Positions 18,585 to 28,155 of a DNA stretch of 64,000 bases are shown here, one piece after another. Source of the DNA: Neorickettsia findlayensis (GTDB lineage: Bacteria > Pseudomonadota > Alphaproteobacteria > Rickettsiales > Anaplasmataceae). The DNA is taken from NCBI RefSeq assembly GCF_009856525.1, contig NZ_CP047224.1, positions 496,001 to 560,000 of the forward strand, read 5' to 3'. The notes beneath the pieces were generated by a model. It was not told the origin of the DNA and searched no databases. It was given only the letters and a program-made list of their open reading frames with translations. The number at the start of each line of letters is the position of its first letter. Position 1 is the stretch's first letter. Made by a program: the position numbers and the translations under genes.

Positions 18585-21065
18585 CTATTTCTTCCCTTTT
18601 GCGGAGGCCTTTCTTTTTGTTGTTACTTTCTTCGTAGATTTAGAGGTACTCTTCTTTTTCTCAATTAGAATGATTGCCGCTTCAAGAGATAACGACTCCG
18701 GACTTTCTCCCTTCGGTACTGGAACATTCATCCTACCACACTTAATATACGGACCGTACCTCCCATCACGAATCTGTATCTCTTCACCTTCATAGGATCC
18801 AAGCACGCGGAGTAAACTCTTGTCATGAATAACATAACTCTCTATGAAATGGACGGCTTTATCTAGTGTCATTTCATCCATTTGGGAAAACTGCAAGTTG
18901 TAATACTTTGCATTCCAAAAAAGATATAGACCATACGGGCCAAGCCCCATTTTGATTTCTTTACCATCTGCCGGGTGTTTACCAAGCATTTTTGGTAAAG
19001 AAGCAATTTTATGAGCAAATTCTTCGTCTATAGAAACGGGGTCAACATCTTTTGGTATGCTACTATTTTTGCCCTTGTATTTAAGATAGATACCGTAAGG
19101 ACCTTTATGCAGACTGATATCCTGAGCAATTTGCTTAGGATATTCGGCATCATCATTGCTATAACTGTTCACTATAAATCTACAAACCGGATAATCTGTG
19201 CAACCAAGGAAAACTCCATAACGACTTACATTCAAATGCATGTACCCTTTTTCACATTTTGGACACTTATCACCCACCTTCACTTCTGCTGATACAAGCT
19301 TTTGTTTTGCAAGGGCACCGTTTACAAATGCCAAAACCTCAGTAATCGGAATTTTTTCCACCTCTTCCACATTAGAATGAAAGCTATCCCAGAAATCCCG
19401 AATTACATCTAGCCAAAAAACTGTTCCATCTGCGACTTTGTCCAGTCTATCTTCTAGTTCAGCAGTAAAATGGTACTCAACATATTTGCTGAAGAAATGC
19501 ACCAAAAACTCAGAAACTAACCTTCCCCTGTTCTCTGGAATAAACGACTTGTTGACAATAGAAGCATATCCTCTCTCCTGTAAAACAGAAACTACGGTAG
19601 CGTAAGTTGAAGGACGCCCTATACCAAGCTCCTCGAGATGTTTTACCAACCCTGCTTCTGAGTAGCGATGCGGCGGCTCGGTAAAATTCTGCATAGGCAA
19701 CACATCACCTACCTTTACCTGAGCACCTTTTGTCTGCTGGTTCATGAAATCTATAACATCCTGATTTTTATTTTTGTTCTTTCCATGTGAAAACGCAGCA
19801 TTAAAACCATCAAAAACAAGCAGCGATGCCGACGCAGAAGTTCTAAACTTCTCGTTTTGAGAAACAAATGTAATGCTCTGACTACTCATAATGGCGTCAC
19901 TCATTTGACAGCCAAGTGTTCTCTCCCATATGAGCCTGTAAAGCTTGTATTGATCTGGTGTGAGATAAGACTCAATTTCTTCGGGCGTACGAAAGATACT
20001 TGTCGGCCGAATAGCTTCATGCGCTTCCTGAGCGTTTTTCACTTTTTTCTTGAATAAAACAGGAGACTCAGGCAAATACTCTTGCCCAAAATTTTTCTGA
20101 ATAAATTCTCTTATTGCATCAACACTTTCAACAGAAAGATGAGTAGAATCTGTCCTCATATAGGTGATGAGCCCTTCAATTGCACCACCTATCTCGATAC
20201 CCTCATACAGCTTTTGTGCTAGACTCATCGTTTTCTTTACACTAAACCCAAGCACAGTTGAAGCCGTTTGTTGCATAGTGGATGTAATAAACGGTGGACT
20301 AGGCTTCTGCTTGAATTCCTTCTTCTTGATTTCTTCAACAAGGAATGGAATTCCCATAATTTCCTCAACAATCTTTTCAGCTTCCTCCACCACTCTTATG
20401 GACATTCTCTCGAGTTTTTCACCATTTATGTGTGAAAGTTGGGCAGGAATGACAAGATTTTCACCATCGATCATATTGACAATCACCGTCCAATATTCCT
20501 CTGGCGTAAACAGGCCTATCTCATTTTCTCTATCGCATAAGATCCTGAGGGCAACAGATTGAACTCTACCGGCAGATTTACTTCCAGGTACTTTTTTCCA
20601 CAAAACCGGAGAAATACTAAACCCAACAAGATAGTCAAGTGCCTGCCTTAGCCTTTGCGCACGAACAAGATTTTCATCTATTTTCCTCGGAGAGGCGATA
20701 GCATTTTGCACAGCGGTTTTCGTAATTTCGTGGAACACAACTCTATGTACATCTTTAGGAAGCACATTGTTCTCTCTGAACACTTCGACAAGATGCCAGG
20801 AAATTGCTTCCCCCTCTCTATCAGGGTCCGTGGCAAGGTAGAGTGCTGTCGCGTTTTTTACATCCTTAATTAACTGAGGCACCACCGTTTCACCGGTATC
20901 GGTAAGCTTATAGACCATCTCGAATGAGTCCGTTACATTTACAGATCCCTTTTTATTGGGAAGAGCTCGCACGTGACCAAAGGACGACAGTACCCTAAAG
21001 TCTTTACCTAAATATTGGGCAATGGCCTTACCTTTAGTGGGTGATTCTACTATGAGGACATTCAT
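18585..21065 (-). CDS. topA: DNA topoisomerase I
   Basis: Type IA topoisomerase that removes negative supercoils. It shows the Toprim domain (NVLIVESPTKGKAIAQYLG and the LATDPDREGEAISWH metal site), VGFSISPVLWKKV, the active-site tyrosine in ITYMRTDSTHLS, IRPTS, and GIGRPSTYA. One cysteine zinc ribbon (CPKCEKGYMHLNVSRYG...CTDYPVC) and C-terminal topo repeats follow, ending in a Lys/Ser-rich tail. An upstream TTG would add 11 residues; I prefer the ATG at 21065, which places VLIVESP at the very N-terminus as in other TopA proteins. Length 826 is typical. Confidence 0.96.
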   Translation of the reverse strand: MNVLIVESPTKGKAIAQYLGKDFRVLSSFGHVRALPNKKGSVNVTDSFEMVYKLTDTGETVVPQLIKDVKNATALYLATDPDREGEAISWHLVEVFRENNVLPKDVHRVVFHEITKTAVQNAIASPRKIDENLVRAQRLRQALDYLVGFSISPVLWKKVPGSKSAGRVQSVALRILCDRENEIGLFTPEEYWTVIVNMIDGENLVIPAQLSHINGEKLERMSIRVVEEAEKIVEEIMGIPFLVEEIKKKEFKQKPSPPFITSTMQQTASTVLGFSVKKTMSLAQKLYEGIEIGGAIEGLITYMRTDSTHLSVESVDAIREFIQKNFGQEYLPESPVLFKKKVKNAQEAHEAIRPTSIFRTPEEIESYLTPDQYKLYRLIWERTLGCQMSDAIMSSQSITFVSQNEKFRTSASASLLVFDGFNAAFSHGKNKNKNQDVIDFMNQQTKGAQVKVGDVLPMQNFTEPPHRYSEAGLVKHLEELGIGRPSTYATVVSVLQERGYASIVNKSFIPENRGRLVSEFLVHFFSKYVEYHFTAELEDRLDKVADGTVFWLDVIRDFWDSFHSNVEEVEKIPITEVLAFVNGALAKQKLVSAEVKVGDKCPKCEKGYMHLNVSRYGVFLGCTDYPVCRFIVNSYSNDDAEYPKQIAQDISLHKGPYGIYLKYKGKNSSIPKDVDPVSIDEEFAHKIASLPKMLGKHPADGKEIKMGLGPYGLYLFWNAKYYNLQFSQMDEMTLDKAVHFIESYVIHDKSLLRVLGSYEGEEIQIRDGRYGPYIKCGRMNVPVPKGESPESLSLEAAIILIEKKKSTSKSTKKVTTKRKASAKGKK

Positions 21066-21327
21066 CTCTAAGGGACTTTTTATGAATGAAAATAACAAAA
21101 ACTCAGAAACAACGTGGTGCTTCAGATAAAGAAATAAATCACCCCAAACAATTCAGCAAGTGTCATTCAGAAAAACAGTTTCCCCTCATCCGAAACAAAA
21201 ATGAACCGATACCTGTGCAGTCTAATAAAACTACTGTGAAAACAAAACCCCTCGCATGGGGCAACCAACAAAAAAGGTGCCCCAAACAAAAACCTAATTT
21301 AACCTGTCATTCAGAAACCCAAGCATG

Positions 21328-22614
21328 CTACATAGAAGCAGCAACGTTTGCACCAGACTCAACAGCTGCAGACTCCTTCAATAGACTCGGAACAAATTCT
21401 AAAGAAGAGTTAGCAGAGACAAGTGAAGCAGACTCGCGAATTACAGAATGAGCTCCCGAAGAAGTTGAATTCTTTCCTGCGAGACAAGCACCAGTATTCC
21501 CCGCACAAACAATTACATCAGTCAATGTTCCCGCACGCGAACCAACTTCCGCACATATAACCCTCTCCGACGAAGAAGTTGACGCTCGAGTTTCACACAC
21601 ATCTGAAGAAACTTCTCCTGCACCAGACCCTTTTCTCTCATGACAAGAGTCATCTGCACTCGATGTTGTGTGATATTTTTTCCATTCAGTTATACTCGAA
21701 CCCACGGTACGTTTAGGAAGATAAGCAAGTTCTTCCTCGGCAACAAACTCAACATCACTAAGGTCAACATCCCACCTTACTCCTGCATCACTAGCCAAAA
21801 ATTCATTGGCAATATACAACATTTTTGCCTTCTTATATTCGCTTGCATAGGCGCTACCAGTTGGAGCATCACATTCTGTGAGACGCAAACCTTCGTAAGA
21901 TACTTTCGCACCTCCACGCTTAAAAATGCTCCCCTTAGTTACAACCAGAACAGAAAAGAAGTCTATTAAAGATGACAAGAACAAGAGCAACATTGTTGTG
22001 TTAATCTCTCTCTTCTGTGGAATTTCTCTTTTGAAGCGAAAGAAAACGGAATGAAAGCGCATACAGGAACCACTTGAATCGCTTTCAGAGTATCCTTCTT
22101 TCGGTGCACCGACCTTTACTGCATCCGCACCCATTATCACATTTATACTCATGTAGATGGGACGCTTATCGAAAAACTGTTTAAACCCCTCTACCACTGC
22201 TACTATGCTGCTTGGTCCTAGTGGTAAATTGCGCTTTTCGCAGTCTGAGACAAATTCACAAAGTGCATATTCAAAAAGCCCAAGAAAAAGGTCTCTGCTT
22301 TGCTCATCTACAATACAGAGATCGCACATTAACCTGTTTGCATCCCCAATTTTTTTAGCCTCATAAGACGTCCTTCTCATAACGCCTTTGTACACGTTCC
22401 CGTGCACCGCAACCCTTTCTTTTATCGCTGCGCTATAAGGTTCTATAGATTCTGGACCAGTCCGCCAGAGCTTGTTTACCAAATACGCGGGATTAGTTTT
22501 GTCAAAAACTAAGAGATTACGAATTCCAGTTATAACACCTTCGTAAAAAGGCTGATAATCAACCAGAGAGTTGGAACCTTTCAACCCTATCTCAACAACT
22601 GCTCCATTATGCAT
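21328..22614 (-). CDS. orphan protein with a hydrophobic segment and Ser/Ala/Gly-rich tail
   Basis: I do not recognise this protein of about 428 residues. The first about 200 residues look globular (NLLVFDKTNPAYLVNKLW, YSAAIKERVAVHGNVYKG). One hydrophobic stretch, TTMLLLFLSSLIDFFSVLVV, lies near residue 212. From about residue 320 the chain is low-complexity, rich in Ser, Ala, Gly and Glu. The start could be TTG at 22632, but ATG at 22614 is more likely. It lies upstream of topA on the same strand, 262 bases away. It is probably lineage-specific; membrane association is an inference from one segment. Confidence 0.65.
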   Translation of the reverse strand: MHNGAVVEIGLKGSNSLVDYQPFYEGVITGIRNLLVFDKTNPAYLVNKLWRTGPESIEPYSAAIKERVAVHGNVYKGVMRRTSYEAKKIGDANRLMCDLCIVDEQSRDLFLGLFEYALCEFVSDCEKRNLPLGPSSIVAVVEGFKQFFDKRPIYMSINVIMGADAVKVGAPKEGYSESDSSGSCMRFHSVFFRFKREIPQKREINTTMLLLFLSSLIDFFSVLVVTKGSIFKRGGAKVSYEGLRLTECDAPTGSAYASEYKKAKMLYIANEFLASDAGVRWDVDLSDVEFVAEEELAYLPKRTVGSSITEWKKYHTTSSADDSCHERKGSGAGEVSSDVCETRASTSSSERVICAEVGSRAGTLTDVIVCAGNTGACLAGKNSTSSGAHSVIRESASLVSANSSLEFVPSLLKESAAVESGANVAASM

Positions 22615-22966
22615 AACACACTTACTTCTCAAGTAATAAAAACAAAATATTCTGCCTACGATTAGCTACATGCTGTATGTGACAGTTATCAAGATTTAAA
22701 ATAGAGTATTGCTAATTATGCGTTAATAGGCATTACTTCGCCGAATGAAAAAGCTAACCTTCTTAAAATGAAAAAGAATAAATAACTAGGCTTCTATTGC
22801 TGAAAACAGTGCAGGTAACAACTCCTATTTCTGAGAGACTTCTTTCTCCACTCAAAAATAAAAATCAGAAAATGAGACACCCATTACAGTAATAAGGTAT
22901 ATAAACAACAAGACGCACTTCAGTTGGAAAGGATATAAACATATCTCCTCTTTCAACTCCGCCAAC
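22615..22966. other. 352-bp gap upstream of the orphan gene
   Basis: Only AT-rich, gene-free sequence is seen between the O-methyltransferase stop and the orphan gene start. No hairpin with a T tract and no tRNA were recognised. Confidence 0.25.
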
Positions 22967-23596
22967 TTACTTCTTTATAGCAACAGTGAGACCGTTCGCG
23001 GTTGGTAGAATAACAGAGTCGTACTTATCTGGATCACTAATCATTGTGTTGAACCGCTCCATAAATTGCCAAGCTCTACTATTGCTAGAGGGATTATTTT
23101 TTCCAAAGCTAAGTGTATTATCAGCTATAATAAGTCCGCCAACTCTTACATTTGTCTCTCCCCATTCAAGATAAGTTGGATACCCCGACTTTTCCGCATC
23201 AATAAACAGCATATCAAAAGGACCAGAAGAGCTAAGTTCTAAAAGCTTCACCTTTGCATCACCTGTGAAAAGCTCTATCTGTGGAAAAGTGGAAAAATTT
23301 TGTAACGCGATTTGCGCGTATTCGGGATTCTTTTCAATTGTGTATACTTTACCGTCATTTCCAACTGCCTTTGCAATGCAAATCGCTGAATAACCGCCTA
23401 ATGTGCCGACCTCAACAACAGTCTTTACCCGATTCATTCTTATGAGAAGTGCTAGAATTGCTCCTTCTATTCGCCCAATTTGAACAAACCGCCTCTCATC
23501 AGAAAAAGTTTCCTCCCTAATTTTTTTCATCAACTGACATTCCACCGGTAACTTGGAAATGATGTATTCTTCAGCCCATGAATCTTCAAAACGCAT
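22967..23596 (-). CDS. class I SAM-dependent O-methyltransferase (caffeoyl-CoA/catechol type)
   Basis: The Rossmann-fold SAM site reads VVEVGTLGGYSAICIAKAV (near residues 61-79), with VYTIEKNPEYA as motif II, FDMLFIDAEKSGYPTYLEW as the metal-binding aspartate block and GGLIIADNTLSFG as the next strand. These are the marks of the cation-dependent O-methyltransferase 3 family. Length 209 fits. The acceptor is unknown; bacterial members methylate small catechols or act on siderophore-like molecules, none of which is implied by the neighbours. The ATG at 23596 is clear. Confidence 0.9.
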   Translation of the reverse strand: MRFEDSWAEEYIISKLPVECQLMKKIREETFSDERRFVQIGRIEGAILALLIRMNRVKTVVEVGTLGGYSAICIAKAVGNDGKVYTIEKNPEYAQIALQNFSTFPQIELFTGDAKVKLLELSSSGPFDMLFIDAEKSGYPTYLEWGETNVRVGGLIIADNTLSFGKNNPSSNSRAWQFMERFNTMISDPDKYDSVILPTANGLTVAIKK

Positions 23597-24010
23597 TATT
23601 AATACCGACTAAGATGACAATATGGAAAAGTGCTAACATGAATATTTACATTGCTTCATCAACATACTCACATCATAGAGAAGTATCACTCCATTCGGAA
23701 CATTAGAAGCATGCTTGAAATCTAGCCGTTTTGACTATAAACCCGTTAGCACAAATCAAAGCTAACCTAAAAAGCAACACAAGCACTTCATTCAATCAGC
23801 ACACTCAGTGGCTGTCATTCAATAATTTACCATATTACCTGTTGATGCATTTGACACTTTTGCACAAAAAAAGGAAGTACACATGGTAAGAGACGACAAA
23901 AACAACATCCGTCTTGCATTTTATCCATATATGCAGAGAATAAAACTACCTTTGCACGATACTTTTCCTCCGATTTTGCACGTTAGTCTGGACTCGTAAA
24001 TACACAGAAA
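23597..24010. other. 414-bp region upstream of acnA
   Basis: This divergent region lies between the O-methyltransferase and acnA. It holds a perfect TTGACA at 23851-23856, with no good -10 at normal spacing, and the short reading frame at 23883-23999 listed separately. Nothing else was recognised. Confidence 0.3.
23883..23999 (+). CDS. possible 38-codon small ORF just upstream of acnA
   Basis: An ATG at 23883 is preceded by an AAAGGA ribosome-binding-like sequence 7-8 bases upstream and is followed by 38 sense codons and a TAA at 23997-23999. It ends 11 bases before the acnA start. The peptide is mixed, with no repeats or membrane segment. It could be a leader peptide coupled to acnA translation, or chance. 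There is no family evidence. Confidence 0.25.
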   Translation: MVRDDKNNIRLAFYPYMQRIKLPLHDTFPPILHVSLDS

Positions 24011-26737
24011 ATGAAGAAGAAACTAAAGTCTGGAATAAGCTACTTCGATATAAAGCTTGAAGGGGGTATCTCTAATCTTCCCTGTGTAATGAAAATCCTG
24101 ATAGAGAATGCACTGAGAAATGGACAGAAGGATTCGATTGTGAGGGCGTTGTGCGATTACAAAAAGCACATTGGAAGGCTCGCTGTGGATTACTATCCCT
24201 CTCGTGTGCTAATGCAGGATTTCACCGGCGTACCTGCCGTAGTGGATTTAGCAGCATTACGTGATGCCGTTTCTGAAAAACAGGGAGACCCAAGAGATGT
24301 AAATCCAAAAATCCCGGTGGATCTTATTATAGATCACTCAATTCAGGTTAATTCTTACGGCAAAGCAAGCTCAGCTACGGAAAATAAGACAATTGAATTT
24401 CAAAAAAACATAGAACGGTACAAACTCTTAAAGTGGGCACAAAAGTCCTTTCAAAATTTTAGAGTAGTTCCTCCAGGAACGGGAATTTGTCACCAAGTCA
24501 ATCTAGAGTACTTGGCACAAGTCGTATGTACAGAACTAAAAGAGACGGAGATATTGGCTTACCCAGATACCCTTGTGGGTACAGACAGCCATACTACTAT
24601 GAGCGGGGGTCTCTCTGTGCTTGGATGGGGTGTCGGTGGAATAGAAGCCGAATCAGTGGTATTAGGTGAACCCATTTCGATGGTAATTCCTGAGGTAATT
24701 GGGTTAAAACTCGAAGGAAAATTAAAAGCTGGTCTTACTGCAACTGACCTGGTTTTACACATTACACACTTACTTCGAAAGCATAAAGTCGTAGGAAAAT
24801 TCGTTGAAGTCTTTGGTGAAGGTGTAAGGAACCTTTCTGTCGCAGACCGAGCAACAATAGCAAACATGGCACCTGAATGCGGTTCTACATGCAATTTCTT
24901 CGCGCCGGACCAAAAAACACTAGATTACCTCGACCTTACAGGAAAAACACAAGAGCAAATTGACCTAGTGGAAGATTACACAAAAAGTCAAACTATGTGG
25001 GCAGATTACGCACGTGTAACAGATTTTGTGGACGTGATTAATCTGGATCTCTCTGAGGTTCGTACAACCGTTGCAGGACCAAAAAGACCCCAAGACAAAA
25101 TATCTCTCCACTTAGTACCAGAGAGCTTTAATGAGATATGCATCCCTCAAGAAGAAAATGTGAAAACTCCTGCGCCTAATGAAAACCATGTTCAAGTACC
25201 GCAAACTTCTGTGGACAAAGAGGCAAATCTGCATACGGATTTGCCTAGGCTCGAGAATGGATCCATAGTGATTGCAGCAATCACGAGTTGTACAAATACT
25301 TCTAACCCGTCTGGAATGATTGCAGCGGGTCTATTGGCAAAAAGAGCCGTACAATCGGGGTTGAGGGTAAAGAACTGGGTGAAGACATCTCTTGCGCCCG
25401 GATCTCAAGTTGTCTCGGAATATTTAAAGCAGTCTGGACTACAAGAGTATCTCGACCAGCTAGGTTTTAATATAGTGGGCTTTGGTTGCACAACTTGTAT
25501 AGGTAATTCAGGTGAATTGAAAGAGGAAATCTCTGAAGAAATTGATAAAAAAGACCTGATAGTAGTATCCGTCCTTTCAGGTAACCGTAACTTTGAAGGA
25601 AGAATTCATCCAAAAGTAAAAGCAAATTACCTCGCTTCACCGATGCTTGTGGTTGCCTATAGCATTGCCGGAAACATAAACGTAAACCTGGAATCTCAAC
25701 CTATTGGACACGACAAAACCGGTAAGGAAATATATCTAAGAGATATCACCCCTTCAGATGATGAAATTGATACTTATGTTCGTCGCTTTCTCAGAAAGGA
25801 GATATTCTTATCAAAATATCAGGATGTTTTCTTAGGTGACAGGAACTGGCAAGAATTAGAGTGTAACAGCTCAGTCACGTACAAATGGGATAAAAACTGT
25901 ACCTACATTAAAAGGCCGCCATTTTTTGGTAGTGATGACCAGATCAGCTTTCGTGATATGCCTCCTCAAATCGATGAAAAAGCAGACCACCACTCTGCAA
26001 CATTTGATATATCTGTAAGGGCCGCACGAATACTTGCTGTCTTTGGGGATAGTATCACAACTGATCATATCTCTCCAGCTGGGACGATTCCAGTCAAAAC
26101 CCCCGCGGGGGAGTACTTAAAGAAATTAGGCGTAACTCCGCAGCAATTCAATTCTTATGGTGCACGACGAGGTAATCACGAAATCATGATACGTGGCACC
26201 TTTGCGAACACAAGGATCAAAAACAAGATGCTCAAGAATATCGAGGGAGGATATACTCTTCATTTCGATTCTAATAACAAAGGAGAGATCGTGAGCATCT
26301 ACGAAGCAGCGATGCGCTACAAATCCTCTGGAACTAGTCTTGTTATTTTCGCAGGCAAGGAATATGGTACCGGTTCAAGTCGTGATTGGGCAGCAAAGGG
26401 CACATACTTGCTTGGCGTCAAGGCAGTGATAGCAGAAAGTTTCGAACGTATCCACAGAAGCAATCTGGTTGGCATGGGTGTTCTTCCGCTTGTTTATTCC
26501 GATCCTGAAGAATACAGTCGCTTAGCACTCACCGGCGAGGAAGTCGTCAATATAGAATTAGAAGGCAATCCTTCACCAATGTGCGAAATGGAATGTAAAA
26601 TTACCACCGAAACAGCTCTAACACGACGCTTAGCCATTACCCTGATGGTTACAACAGAAAAGGAGATGAATTATATAAGAGTTGGCAATATACTGAAACA
26701 TGTACTCAGAGAGTCTTTTCTGGAACAGAAGCACTAA
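24011..26737 (+). CDS. acnA: aconitate hydratase
   Basis: Aconitase isomerises citrate and isocitrate in the TCA cycle through a 4Fe-4S cluster. Cluster cysteines appear in AITSCTNTSNPSGM (near 425-435) and GFGCTTCIGNSG (near 494-505). Substrate blocks are GTDSHTTMSGGLSVLGWGVGG, FGDSITTDHISPAG and AGKEYGTGSSRDWAAKG. Length 908 and domain order are those of the AcnA/IRP1 type. The ATG at 24011 is supported by the MKKKLKSGISYFDI start. A 38-codon frame directly upstream may matter for its expression. Confidence 0.97.
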   Translation: MKKKLKSGISYFDIKLEGGISNLPCVMKILIENALRNGQKDSIVRALCDYKKHIGRLAVDYYPSRVLMQDFTGVPAVVDLAALRDAVSEKQGDPRDVNPKIPVDLIIDHSIQVNSYGKASSATENKTIEFQKNIERYKLLKWAQKSFQNFRVVPPGTGICHQVNLEYLAQVVCTELKETEILAYPDTLVGTDSHTTMSGGLSVLGWGVGGIEAESVVLGEPISMVIPEVIGLKLEGKLKAGLTATDLVLHITHLLRKHKVVGKFVEVFGEGVRNLSVADRATIANMAPECGSTCNFFAPDQKTLDYLDLTGKTQEQIDLVEDYTKSQTMWADYARVTDFVDVINLDLSEVRTTVAGPKRPQDKISLHLVPESFNEICIPQEENVKTPAPNENHVQVPQTSVDKEANLHTDLPRLENGSIVIAAITSCTNTSNPSGMIAAGLLAKRAVQSGLRVKNWVKTSLAPGSQVVSEYLKQSGLQEYLDQLGFNIVGFGCTTCIGNSGELKEEISEEIDKKDLIVVSVLSGNRNFEGRIHPKVKANYLASPMLVVAYSIAGNINVNLESQPIGHDKTGKEIYLRDITPSDDEIDTYVRRFLRKEIFLSKYQDVFLGDRNWQELECNSSVTYKWDKNCTYIKRPPFFGSDDQISFRDMPPQIDEKADHHSATFDISVRAARILAVFGDSITTDHISPAGTIPVKTPAGEYLKKLGVTPQQFNSYGARRGNHEIMIRGTFANTRIKNKMLKNIEGGYTLHFDSNNKGEIVSIYEAAMRYKSSGTSLVIFAGKEYGTGSSRDWAAKGTYLLGVKAVIAESFERIHRSNLVGMGVLPLVYSDPEEYSRLALTGEEVVNIELEGNPSPMCEMECKITTETALTRRLAITLMVTTEKEMNYIRVGNILKHVLRESFLEQKH

Positions 26738-26928
26738 ATACACAGTTCAATAGGGTGCACAACCTGCTAAAATCTTAAAATATTGGGAGCTCAGTTTGCT
26801 TTTGTTCTGGCTCACGATAGGCTTCCTATTTTTACTCGCGATGAACTCTGTGTTCGAGTCTTATACCTATTCTTTCAGAGCAATTGTGACTAACAAATCG
26901 CAGCTTAAATGAGACTAATTGATTCAAT

Positions 26929-27900
26929 TTAAATGATTGCACACTTAAACAATCTGCCCATTTTTTCTTGGTCTACAAGCCTGGAAAGCGTTTGCTCAAC
27001 TATAGCAGTATCGTTAATGTAAGACCTCCTTGCAATTTCAAATATACCGTAGATGGATAAAAAATCTCCTTGTGTTATCAGTTTGAAGCTGGGAAATAAA
27101 GAAGAAAAATCAACTTCATGGGTTATGTCTGATTCGCCTATGTTTTCGAAAATATCAATAAATCTATGTCCCTTTACTGCTTGCACTGTGTTCCTTCGCG
27201 TACAAGTTGCATGTCCGTAATCGATTACTAAACCACTTCCACCATATTTTGCAATTCTAGCAAGTATTGATGAGGCAATCTGTCTCCCGAGGGAACTTAT
27301 CTCTATTATATCTCCATCACTAAATTCACCACTAAATTCTTTTTGACTTTCTTCTTCATCTATTTGAAAATCCTCAGTTATTTTTCGTTCAAAAAAATTT
27401 CCCCCTAAAAAAATAAATTGATCTATCGGAAGTGCATCAAAGAACTCGTTTGCCAAAACCACTATTTCACCTTTCGGGATCTCATCTACACTACTACACC
27501 AACGAATCTTACAGATATGAGAACATAATTTTTCCATCTGTATACTTCTGAGAAACGGACTTATCTCTACCATGTAAACAGTAACTGCATCATAAAAAGA
27601 TTTAATACCTCTTATGGTATTGAGAATATCAAACATCATCATCCCACTCCCAGGACCCAATTCCACGATTGCTATTTCACGTGGTTTCCCGAGCTTTTCC
27701 CACTGCTCAAGTAGCCATACTGCCACCGTCTTTCCAAAAAGAGACGAGATCTCTGGCGCAGTAATGTAATCCCCATTTTTACCTATTGGGTTTCTTGTCA
27801 TATAGTATCCTTTAGTTGGATGGTACATGCTCAGCTCAATGAATGTTGAGAATGAGATGGACCCCTGTTCCCTAATAAAATTCTTGATATAAGATCTCAT
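26929..27900 (-). CDS. MidA/NDUFAF7-family protein arginine methyltransferase-like
   Basis: This is the SAM-dependent methyltransferase family (DUF185) that includes mitochondrial NDUFAF7, which methylates an arginine of a complex I subunit during assembly. Visible marks: SFSTFIELSMYHPTKGYYM at the N-terminus, GKNGDYITAPEISSLFG, VELGPGSGMMMFDIL as the SAM-binding glycine loop, VLANEFFDALPIDQF and GLVIDYGHA. Length 323 is slightly short for the family. A role in complex I assembly would fit an organism with nuoE, but is an inference from the mitochondrial relative. Confidence 0.88.
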   Translation of the reverse strand: MRSYIKNFIREQGSISFSTFIELSMYHPTKGYYMTRNPIGKNGDYITAPEISSLFGKTVAVWLLEQWEKLGKPREIAIVELGPGSGMMMFDILNTIRGIKSFYDAVTVYMVEISPFLRSIQMEKLCSHICKIRWCSSVDEIPKGEIVVLANEFFDALPIDQFIFLGGNFFERKITEDFQIDEEESQKEFSGEFSDGDIIEISSLGRQIASSILARIAKYGGSGLVIDYGHATCTRRNTVQAVKGHRFIDIFENIGESDITHEVDFSSLFPSFKLITQGDFLSIYGIFEIARRSYINDTAIVEQTLSRLVDQEKMGRLFKCAII

Positions 27901-28155
27901 CTGTACTTAATAGAACCCGCTAATAACACATCACTCGAGCACCTTACGTAGAAGAATCAACTTGTAACCCAGCCTCAAAAAGATATAGAAAATCTACTGC
28001 ACATGATCTGGGTTGTGATTAATACATAAAATCTGCGTGACCATAACCACAAACTGTACCAGTAACCCTAATAAATATCATAGCACTTAAAGAAAATGGT
28101 CTGCTGTCTGTGAAACACACTATTCCCCAAGCTGTATAAAAGATAGCAAAGCAGA

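Noticed and set aside
21086-21451. 121-codon forward frame at the topA 5' side
   Set aside because: It overlaps the orphan gene's 3' low-complexity tail and the topA leader on the opposite strand, and its composition (Lys/Gln/Asn/Thr) looks like antisense of that tail.
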